A DNA stretch of 64,000 nt, taken from NCBI RefSeq assembly GCF_019097595.1, contig NC_080717.1, positions 21,406,836 through 21,470,835 of the forward strand, read 5' to 3'. The position numbers and the translations under genes were made by a program. The notes under the pieces are model-generated. The model made no database searches, was not told where the DNA came from, and saw nothing but the letters and a program-made list of their open reading frames with translations. This document shows, in pieces, positions 1 to 9,500 of the stretch. This stretch comes from Hemibagrus wyckioides. Its lineage: Eukaryota > Chordata > Actinopteri > Siluriformes > Bagridae. Position 1 is the first letter of the stretch. Every line of letters starts with the position of its first letter.

Positions 1-116
1 GGGATGGAGGAAGGAATCCAAAGGCGTCAAAGAAATACAAGTAGTATCGTAAGATGGCACATTATCAGGATTGTGTTGAATGTGTACCTCTGTTCCATTT
101 ATGGATGTTGAGTCAT

Positions 117-2869
117 GGGGTTTTGGGACTGGGGACTGCTTAATTGTGACTCTTGCAGATTTAGAGGCCCAACCCCTCAAAACTGGTGGTTCATCTGCTA
201 GCTATTTCCCCCCCTCATAAGGATCAAAGCTGCTGAATGCAGACTCAGCTTGGTTTTTACCTGTGCAAACGGCAAGTAATCGGTATTTTTGTAAATGAGA
301 ATTTAGTTTTTCGTATACATTCGATTCTGTATTTGTTGGGGTTGTTTAAATGGGTGGGGATGGTTGTAGGCTTTTCTCCCCTTTTTTCCAGTGTGCTGTG
401 TCCAAGTGCTTTCATGCTCAAGATCTCCTGAAGATCATACTCTAACACATTGTATATCAAGGTTTGCTTTTGCATTCATCAGCCTCTATTGGCCTTGCAA
501 AGTCTTAATGTTGGCTCATGTATTTAACATTCATTGTACTTGGTAATTGTCAGTTTCTTGTGTGAATGCTTGAATTCTGTAAACAATTTTTTGAGTAATA
601 AATTCATAGTGTTGTGATTGAAACACTAGTATGCATTTTTCTTGGTGTTTGGGTGGGGCTTGTCTTGGGTATTTCTTGTACTTTTTCAGGTGTGAATGTT
701 GAGCTTGGCGCTTTAGAGCACGGGATGGTCCCAGGGCTTGATGGCAACTCAAGGTGGAAAGGAAGGCAGCAAAAATCCAGTCCAACTGCTTTATGGGAAG
801 CCCATGTGAAAAGGCAAAAATGTCCAAATTCAGTTTACTGAATTGTATTTAATTTTTTATTATACTAGGGTTTTTATTACAAGTTTGATTATGCCTTAGC
901 TTTCTTTCAAAGGAACTAGCCTGGTTCTGAGTATGCTTTGCAAGCATTTCAAAATATTATTTTGAATGCTATGTGAGGGATGGGCATGGGTTTTTTTTTT
1001 TTGTTTGTTTTGCCTTTTGGTTTTACAGAATCATAAAGCCCTTGAAGAATGCCATCTATCCAGGAAATAGCATGTCTAGGATTCAGCTGCTCCAATGAAT
1101 TCCAACAGGCAGGATGACTAACTCTGAGGCAAAACTTTAACTTACATGGCCATACTTCTGTGCAACTGTGCAGATATGGGTCTATAAAAAAAAAGGCTTT
1201 ACAAATGTAGAGCAAATTTTCACTTGTTGTGCAACTGCACTACAGACTCCAAATTGAATGGTTAACTTGAGCTGTGCAAATGTGCAGCTGAAATTGGGCA
1301 ATGTATTTTGACTAGTGAGAAATTTTGGTATTGGCTGGGGGAAGGGGCTCTACCTGTTTTTTCCTGCAGAAATCTTACCAGTTGTCCAATGCAAACTAGA
1401 TGTGGGGTCATGTGGAGCACGTAGAAGCCAGGTGTCTGCTTACTTAACTTAACTTTTTATTTTTTCCTTTTTAAATGGCTAACATTTTCATATGCTTAAT
1501 TATATTCTTTAAGCCTTTATGGTGCCCCAAGTTTCTTTTAATTTTTGGTTTTGTATTGCAATTAGTGTGGTGGAAGTGTGTGTGTCTCTCGAAGCCTCTT
1601 TGTTCCAGATCACTCCGTCTGTCAACTTGAATCATAACTGCATCTGAATGCCTAGCTGTTTGTGGTCAATGAGTGTCCTCACTGAATGGTGATCCTACCT
1701 CCTGTCTGCTTGAGAGCTTAGTCCAATCCTCCGAAGGCCTCCGTCAACATTCTCTGCGTGCTGTGTGTTCCTGTGTGCGCGTCTTTCTGTTCTGTTTCCC
1801 CCCCTCCATTTTCTCAGGTTAATTTTGCTAAGGGTGCAAAATTTGTCTTGAGTGTGTGCCGCCTTGGACAGCCCTAACTTTGATGGAGCACTGGGATATC
1901 CAGTCACTCTCTGATCAACTTGAGGCTTGTCTTGCTGCTATTTGAGCATCACTCTGCTGCTACCTGATAATGGAGTTAAGTAAACATTTCATGGGTATGT
2001 GTAGCTTTTAAATTGTAACTGCATGCAAACCAGCTTTGCACTACAAGCATCAAATTTTAATTTCATTTGAGGCGTCTTTATCTGAAAGTGTAGTTTTGGA
2101 TGATGGGGAGGGTGGAGGGGTGGGGGGGAAACGTATTTCTCTTTCTTATTTCTTGCAGATACACCCCATCTTGGCTCTACTAATTTTGCAATCGCCCAGT
2201 AACAATGAGTGGATGGATGCGTGGTCTTAATGTTCCTACAGTCTGGACTTGTCAACTGTCTGCAGTCGTTGTAACGTCTCGTACACCTTGTATTGGTTTA
2301 GATGGAAGGATTCAATCATAATTGGAATGGGGGGTGGGGGGTTTGCCATAATCTCTGCTCTCTCTTTTCCTCTTCATTGCAGCTCACAGCAGTGTGGTGA
2401 TGGGAACACGATTGTAAGGCTTCACTGGAGAAATCGATAAGTTTGATTCAGCCATTAAGATTTCATGTTTTAAAACTAAAATTTCCAGAAGGCATTGGGG
2501 ACTTGTTTGGGAAGGGACAACGTGCAACTTGTGTGTAGTTACAGGAAAAGCACCAAGGTTGAGTTACGTCATACTGTGTCGGCCATGTAACTTGTCCAGC
2601 GTCAAGACCATGCGGAGTGAATGGCGGTAATCATTGAATACAATTATAGCTTGGGGTTTGGGGGGGTATAAACATCTTCTTTTTTCATTTCAGATGTTGA
2701 CACGGGAATGAACATGATTGCCTGAAAAGAATGGCTTGTCTTTGGAGAGAGATCCGACTTGTCTTTAAAGTGAATTTTACTTATGCTGATCAAGTCTTAT
2801 CTGCTTCTTATAAGTATAAAGGGGATTGTGTGGGGAATGGGGGAAATCTTCTCTTCTGTGTAGTTTCAG
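117..2869 (+). repeat. Recurring G-run / polypyrimidine / CAG modules within malat1
   Basis: About ten short modules recur along the RNA. Nine have a G-rich stretch, then a U/C-rich tract, then CAG or an equivalent AG. AG ends are at 158, 391, 689, 1028, 1369, 1817, 2158, 2382, 2693 and 2869. Matching G-rich parts are at 117-134, 351-360, 651-658, 975-990, 1337-1347, 2104-2128, 2329-2341, 2653-2666 and 2831-2843; the 1817 module has a UG-rich stretch instead. The modules are not copies of one sequence; only their composition and order repeat. They resemble strong 3' splice sites with hnRNP H/F-type G runs upstream. Confidence 0.6.
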
Positions 2870-2926
2870 GAGAAAAGAGAAGCCAGTGAGGAAAGGCCCA
2901 AGTATTGTAGAGCAGCAGTTGTGAGG

Positions 2927-3000
2927 TTTTTCTTTTCCTGAGGGAACAGTCTTGTTCCTTCAGGTTTTGCTTTTTAGCCTCCAAAAAAAAAAAAGCAAAA
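2927..3000 (+). other. malat1 3' triple-helix (ENE) element
   Basis: Two U-rich motifs (UUUUUCUUUU at 2927-2936; UUUUGCUUUUU at 2965-2975) flank a 12-bp stem (2937-2948 with 2953-2964, one G-U pair, loop 2949-2952). The A tract 2983-2994 plus GCAAAA 2995-3000 can pair with both motifs. In the known mammalian structure this gives U-A-U triples interrupted by one C-G-C triple and a C-G doublet, and it blocks 3' decay. The C in motif 1, the GC in motif 2 and the GC in the A tract that these need are all present. Confidence 0.95.
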
Positions 3001-3059
3001 GACTCCGGTGGTGGCACTCCCGGTTTTTCTGGGATGGGGTTCAATTCCCTGCGGTGTCT
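3001..3059 (+). ncRNA. mascRNA, tRNA-like small RNA released from malat1
   Basis: The 59-nt tRNA-like fold begins right after the A-rich tract. Acceptor strands are 3001-3007 and 3052-3058, with one U-U mismatch at the fourth pair. The anticodon-like stem is 3019-3023 with 3029-3033 around a U5 loop. The T arm has stem 3036-3039 with 3047-3050 and a TTCAATT loop, giving a perfect B-box GGTTCAANNCC. RNase P would cut before 3001 and RNase Z after 3059, with CCA added post-transcriptionally. Processed mascRNA is cytoplasmic in mammals. It has no usable anticodon and is not a real tRNA gene. Confidence 0.93.
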
Positions 3060-4252
3060 TTGCTTTTCAAACTGCTGTTCTTACTCTTAGCTTACAGAAA
3101 TAAGTTAGAAGTCTGTAGCATTGATTTTCACTTGGTCCTGCAAGTTTTAAGCTTGAGTTGAGGCAGTTGTACTATGGTGTATTTTCATAATGTATACATT
3201 ACCTTTTCATTGCTGTATAACATCAGTGTGTCAAATGTTTAAATATTCACACAAAGCTTTCATCTAATTTGATTATTCTGTTAATTAAACTTTGGAGATG
3301 TCTGGGAATAAGTGTGACCACTCTGAAGAGAAGCTGAACAGCTGGCTAACATCCAGTCATCTGGGAACTAAAATCACCCAATAAAGACACAATCACATGA
3401 ATTTGTTTGATTTTTGGTATGGCTGAGGCCACTTTGAAGACACAGAAGGCTTGCAAAATGTTAATTCTGGCACTCTGCTGGTATTTGTTGAAAATTGGGT
3501 ATTAAGGTAAGGAAGGATTCTCTGGAGCTCTTGGTATGTATTTACTGGAAACCTGGATAAAATGCCTGTACTACTGCTCATTCAGGCAACTGTCTATCAA
3601 ATCATTGAATAAAATCATACAATTGTATAATGTAAATCTTGTATGCATGAAATGTCTATGTACAAGGGTGTACCAATACATGAAATGCAAGTAAGCCACC
3701 TAAATAATTCTTCAGTGTCTGAATCTCATAGAATGCTACCATAGGCATATCTCAAGTAATGGTTTACAATATTTTCAATATATGATATTGGTATAGCCCA
3801 AACTCTACAATGTTGGTTTATTCCACTCTACCATTTGGAGCTAGATTGTACAATCATAATCTCGTCTGGTAGGTGGTGCCACAATATTAGGAAATGTACA
3901 TAGAAATATTCATGAATCAAATACTGCACCATACAATGTACCTGCTTGATTGTTTTCTAGAAATCAGGGTGAATTTGGATAAATTGGGACATAACATTTA
4001 TTTTCTGGCCTGGTAAGTGACCTTGAAAACTTGTATCAAGTTTATAAATTATAATTATAGTCTATAGTGTTTGATGGAAATAAAAAGACTTATTTCTTGT
4101 GACATGATAAGGGAGTGCCCAAAACAAATAAAAAAAAATTTTGACTGAAGTACAGAAAAGTACATAGTTTATCTTTTTTTTTTATCTAATACTAAAATTT
4201 ACATGGCTAATATATTACCCGTTAATATAATGGATATGATGTTGGTAGAATA
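3060..4252. other. Intergenic, malat1 downstream flank
   Basis: The stretch is AT-rich, without a credible ORF or a recognised repeat. It holds an AATAAA at 3608-3613 and some A/T homopolymers. A pyrimidine-rich, weakly conserved-looking patch immediately after mascRNA (3060-3100) may belong to the processing region. Confidence 0.5.
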
Positions 4253-5266
4253 TACACTATATTGCCAAAAGTATTCGCTCACCTGCCTTGACTCGCATAT
4301 GAACTTAAGTGACATCCCATTCCTAATCCATAGGGTTCAATATGACATCGGTCCACCCTTTGCAGCTAAAACAGCTTCAACTCTTCTGGGAAGGCTGTCC
4401 ACAAGGTTTAGGAGTGTGTTTATGGGAATTTTTGACCAGCTCCAAACTGTTCCCACAAAGTTGGGAGCATGGAATTGTCCAAAATGTCTTGGTATGCTGA
4501 AGCATTCAGAGTTCCTTTCACTGGAGCTCCTGAAAAACAACCCCACACCATAATCCCCCCTCCACCAAACTTTACACTTGGCACAATGCAGTCAGACAAG
4601 TACCGTTCTCCTGGCAACCGCCAAACCCAGACTCGTCCATCAGATTGCCAGATGGAGAAGCGCGATTCGTCACTCCAGAGAACGCGTCTCCACTGCTCTA
4701 GAGTCCAGTGGCGGCGTGCTTTACACCACTGCATCCGACGCTTTGCATTGCACTTGGTGATGTATGGCTTGGATGCAGCTGCTCGGCCATGGAAACCCAT
4801 TCCATGAAGCTCTCTGCGCACTGTTCTTGAGCTAATCTGAAGGCCACATGAAGTTTGGAGGTCTGTAGCGATTGACTCTGCAGAAAGTTGGCGACCTCTT
4901 CGCACTATGCGCCTCAGCATCCGCTGACCCCGCTCCGTCAGTTTACGTGGCCTACCACTTCGTGGCTGAGTTGCTGTTGTTCCCAAACACTTCCACGTTC
5001 TTATAATACAGCTGACAGTTGACTGTGGAATATTTAGGAGCGAGGAAATTTCACGACTGGATTTGTTGCACAGGTGGCATCCTATCACAGTTCCACGCTG
5101 GAATTCACTGAGCTCCTGAGAGCGACCCATTCTTTCACAAATGTTTGTAAAAACAGTCTGCATGCCTAGGTGCTTGATTTTATACACCTCTGGCCATGGA
5201 AGCGATTGGAACACCTGATTCTGATTGTTTGGATGGGTGAGCAAATACTTTTGGCAATATAGTGTA
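4253..5266 (-). mobile_element. Tc1-like DNA transposon, internally deleted
   Basis: Terminal inverted repeats of 31 bp at 4253-4283 and 5236-5266 differ at one base and begin and end with TA, the Tc1 target site. The element is about 1.0 kb rather than the usual 1.2-1.3 kb because part of the transposase is gone. It lies between malat1 and scyl1. The near-identical TIRs suggest fairly recent insertion followed by deletion. Confidence 0.9.
4337..5130 (-). pseudogene. Tc1 transposase remnant lacking part of the DDE core
   Basis: The likely start is the Met at 5130, giving [10 protein letters not shown] and then two helix-turn-helix DNA-binding regions with a GRPRK hook. The first catalytic Asp is present (LWSDESRF) and the GGGGIMVWG block is intact. 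The reading then breaks near 4430. The family's next segment, carrying the second Asp and the Glu of the DDE triad, is missing, and in another frame the sequence resumes with the C-terminal [16 protein letters not shown] frame stays open for 274 codons (5244-4420) only because of the upstream in-frame extension. The product would be catalytically dead but could still bind TIRs. Confidence 0.88.
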
Positions 5267-5374
5267 TGTGTGATGGTCTAAATAAAGTTTAGACATTATT
5301 AAAAGATGTCTCAAATTAATCTTAATTGGAATATTCTTAAACAGGCCTTCAAAAAATAAATAAGTGTATGCAGA

Positions 5375-5905
5375 TATACACTATACTGCCAAAAGTTTTG
5401 GGACACCCCTCCAAATCATTGAATTCAAGTGGTGTTTTTCATGGGTTGGGTTTGGCCCCTTAGTTCCAGTGAAAAAAACTCAATGCTTCAGCATACCAAG
5501 ACATTTTGGACAACTTCATGCTCCCAACAGTTTGGGGATGACCCCTTCCTGTTCCAACATGACTTTCATAAAGACATGGATGAGCGAGTTTGGTGTGGAG
5601 GAACTTGACTGGCCTGCACAGAGTCCTGACTTCAACCTGATTGAACACCTTTGGGACGAATTAGAGCGGAGACTGTGAGCCAGGCCAAAACTGGGACGTC
5701 TGCCTTTACATGCACATGAATTTAATATAAAGTTGGCCCACCCTTTGTCGTTATAACAGCTTTAACTCTTCTGGGAAGGCTTTCCACAAAGTTTAGGAAT
5801 GTGTTTGTGGGAATTTTTGACCATTCCACTAGAAGCGCTTTTGTGAGGTCAGGTCCTGATGTTGGACGGGAACGTCTGGCTCGCAGTCTCCGCTCTAATT
5901 CATCT
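5375..5905 (+). mobile_element. Rearranged Tc1-like fragment with foldback structure
   Basis: The left end resembles a Tc1 TIR (CTATACTGCCAAAAGTTTTG). The C-terminal transposase block with the terminal Glu region (PAQSPDFNLIEHLWDELERR) reads on + at about 5580-5678. From about 5735 similar material continues in the opposite orientation. 5659-5682 and 5877-5901 are inverted copies of each other, so the element can fold back. No functional product is expected. Confidence 0.75.
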
Positions 5906-6504
5906 AAACATGATGCTGCTACTGCAAGAGATAAATGATAAATGACTTACCTTTGAGTAGTGGCTTTCTACTGTGAATCCTCCTTAATTTTACATGAAAC
6001 AAATTAGAAATTAATTTTCTAAATCTGGTCATTGAGCAATAATGTTATATTAATAGTGCAGTAAATTATCCATAGTCCACAGTGTCCATATATCTTTTTT
6101 TAAAAAAAAAGGAAAAGGAAATTAAAAGCCACAGCTAATGAAAATGTTCCTCAATCACTAAACATATGGGAAGATTAAGATAATGCATCTTCTTATCATT
6201 AAAAAAAAACCTAGATAGTAGATAAAATGTTTAAAGATTTTATACATATTTCATATGTTGAGGTTTTACTATGGCAAGAAAGCTTAAAAGTGGCAGGATT
6301 CCAAAAACAATATTTAATCTTATATCTATTTGATCACGGATCTGAACTCACCCCTGTTGTGTGTCCACATGCCCCAGCGTTACCGGGTTGTCTGTAAGCA
6401 GCGCCCTCTTGCGGTGATGAGGATTTCCTCACTCCGGTGTTAGACCGGTTCCTAGCGCTGCTCCACTCTAACTCAGTGTTTAATGCACGGCAAACGATTG
6501 AAGG
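5906..6504. promoter_or_regulatory. scyl1 upstream region
   Basis: AT-rich DNA changes to a more GC-rich patch at about 6350-6504, which should hold the scyl1 promoter and 5' UTR. No TATA box is evident. The 14-mer at 6401-6414 (GCGCCCTCTTGCGG) resembles a CTCF core with about two mismatches. Exact start sites cannot be read from sequence. Confidence 0.4.
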
Positions 6505-9500
6505 ATGTGGTCTTTTTTCGCGAGGGATCCTGTTAAAGACTTCAACTATGAAATTTTACCAGACACTCAAGATAAGACGGGTATATGGACTCTTCATCGA
6601 GGAAAACGCAAGGTAAAGACCGAGAGCTTGTTAGTAAAAACGCTGTGCTGTTGCTGTGACGATAACAGGCCGCGACGTGCATCCTCGGGCTCGAGTTATG
6701 GAGCTATCCGGTTAGCATTCACAGTAGCTATCGCATTATTACCAAAAGCAGAGGGACAAACTTGGCAGACTTGACAGCTTATCCTTCTAGTGTATTTATT
6801 TGTCATTCATATAATTATTTTCTTATAGGAAAGAATTTGATTCTGAAACGTTTTTTGAGGTGAAACCGCCTCATATTTTGTAAACAGCCACGTAGCTTCC
6901 TAAGCTAGCATCTTCGCCACGTCAATCCGTCCACAGTGGCAGCTAAACTAGCTGTAAGCTGGATAAGCTAGCTAGCTAGCTACCTAGCATTAGAGGTGAT
7001 GGTGTATTTCTGAACCAAAATTATATGCAGTTGAATTCATTATCGTAAATATTATCTTGATGGTGTCCTCCATCAAACTGTCAACGTCTGAAGATGTGAA
7101 TGCTGATAATCTCGATTAGCCTTCAAAATACAGTGCAAAATTACTCAGTCTTTGAGTTCATTTCTATATCTGTGTGTAAGGAAGTCAAACAGATCATAAG
7201 TTCTGTATTTTGCCCATTTCCTTACAGGAAATGATGCATTTATTGATTGATGGTCAGTACTATGCTATGTTAAATGAATAATTAAAGTCCTATGTGATTT
7301 ATCTTCGGTGTGTTTTACTCATTCATTCATCTTCACTAGCTGCTTTGTTTAATCAAGGCGTTAATTAAGGTCATCTTTGTGTGTCTGATGTGTTTTAATT
7401 GCTCCAGTGTGTCTGTATCTCTCACAGATCAGTCTGATACTGAGCTCCTGAAGTACTGAATTGGTAGCAGACTGGATTTGATGTATTTCACAGTCTGATC
7501 AATTTAATTCCGACAAAAGTCATATATTGTTTGCGAACTGAAGAGAAGAACGTCCATGCTGGATCGGTTTTGAGTATCGTTATACTATAATCTGTGAGGT
7601 CGTCCATGTGGTTGAATGGAAACTTTCTGTCCTCTGTAGACAACTGGAGAGCCGGTGTCTGTGTTTTTGTACGAAGTGGCCCAGGGTACAGAGGAGCAGA
7701 CACAGCTGGCCAAAGCCGCATTCAAGCGCATGAAGACGCTGCGGCATCCCAACATCCTGGCTTATGTCGACGGTCTTGAGGTGAGGACTGATGGAGCCGG
7801 ACAGGAAGAACGTACAGCAGTGCTGACTCATCCAGCATAATGAAAAACTCAGACAGTGCAGTTCATTGTTCTTCCTGTAATATTGTGCCTTGCTGTTTAA
7901 ATCGTGTATTTGATGTACTAGTCTGACGAAGCAATGAGGAACATTTTGTCGTCAACACTTCAATTATTGGCTCTCTTCTTCAATTTGAAGTTCATAAATT
8001 AATTTGTAATATAGTTACACAAAGCTTTGAAACCAGCCATAAGCCTCATGTGGTAATTTCTGATATAGTTTACTTTGCTGTTTTTTTTTTTTTAAGTTCA
8101 TTTTTAACCTTGTTAAAAGATTCATCAACCTACAATCTTAAAAAAAAAAAGTGTTTCATGCAAACCGAGGGATGATGAATCATTTTGTTTACTATAATTG
8201 CATTTCATTGTGGGTGTCAATAATTTATTTATACACAGATGGTGTCTAGGATAACTAGACAACTTGTAGCCTGCTAATTCTTGCCACCATGTGGCGTTCA
8301 ATGCATGAAACGTATCTGTTCATATAGAAATGTCTTGTGATATTGAAATGTGATGTAAAGAAAGCAAGAAAACTACATCACATCACTATAGGTAACAGAT
8401 TCCTGTTCACACTGTTGGTTTAGGGCCTGACTGAGATTTTAATATACCATTGATATATATAACACCAAAGAAATGGATCATGGTGGGATGATAATCAATG
8501 ATGGGATGTGATGCAGTCTGATGTAAAGCAGACATAGTGTTACCATCTCAGGGTTTATTTTTTATGACAGTGTTTCTCGAAGTATTTTGATTCCTCATGT
8601 ACCACAGCGATTAAAAATAAATAGCGCATGCACCTTTCAAAAAAAATGTTAAATGATTGTATCCTGATAGAAAACGTCACCATATCAACAATTAAACATG
8701 TTTGTTTTTTCTGACTGATCGGAAGTGAGCATTCAACAGTGATAGAGTATAAATTTATCTATCTTAATGGGGATGATTATACAAATAGGCTGTGAAAATA
8801 AATACTTATGTTTAAGATGTCTCCTGTGTCTGATGGCAGACCGAGAAAAGCTTGTACTTGGTCACAGAGCCAGTGACTCCACTTGCAGCACATTTGAAAA
8901 CTCAGGCAGACAAGGGTGGGTCAGGAGAGTTGGAGATTTCTTGGGGTCTTCATCAGATTGTGGTGAGTAAATGAAGTGTGTCGCACACACCGGTACACTT
9001 TCCTGTATGTTCTTTTTCTATTTACTGACGCAAATGTTAGATCTTTCCTGGTAGTCATTTTGGTTTTGTGGGTTTTTTTTATTTTCGTATTGCTCTCCAT
9101 TTAGAAAGCACTGAGTTTTTTGGTAAATGACTGCCATCTCCTGCACAACAACCTTGGGATGTGGGCTGTGTTTGTGGATCGAGCTGGAGAATGGAAACTA
9201 GGAGGGTTGGATCATGTGACCTCAGACCAAGGAGAACCTTCTTCATTACCTCCTGCTAAAGTAGTGAATCCAGACCTGGAGAAGTATGACCCACCGGAAG
9301 GCTCCAAAAACACAGGAGAGAAATGGTGAGTGGGATATTGAGGAAGAGAAACCAGCTGACTCGAGCAGAGCTGCTTCTGTGAGGCAACAAATACAAAGTA
9401 GAGACAGAGCAAAGCTTTCATATTTTTCTGAAGGATAGAAGGATCTTTATCTGTGCATCAATCCAGGACAGTGCTTTTCTTCACGCAGCGGTCTTTTAAC

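Larger units (their letters stand above)
1..3000 (+). ncRNA. malat1: malat1 long non-coding RNA, 3' part (5' end outside window)
   Basis: MALAT1 is an abundant nuclear-speckle RNA linked to splicing control. Its mature 3' end is made by RNase P, which cuts just before a tRNA-like RNA, and is then protected by a triple helix instead of a poly(A) tail. Both marks are visible: U-rich motif 1 at 2927-2936, a stem-loop at 2937-2964, U-rich motif 2 at 2965-2975, and an A12-GCAAAA tract at 2983-3000, followed directly by mascRNA. No reading frame longer than about 100 codons exists here and none resembles a protein. scyl1 lies downstream on the same strand, as in human. The region between 1 and 2900 is assigned by continuity with the 3' end, not by similarity; a separate upstream transcript in the first few hundred bases cannot be excluded (AATAAA at 596-601). 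Confidence 0.9.

Noticed and set aside
237..2440. Several 60-90-codon ORFs within the malat1 region
   Set aside because: None shows a domain, codon bias or splice structure, and they lie within a known non-coding RNA.
3001..3059. A true tRNA gene
   Set aside because: The D arm is reduced and there is no usable anticodon. The position after the triple helix identifies mascRNA.
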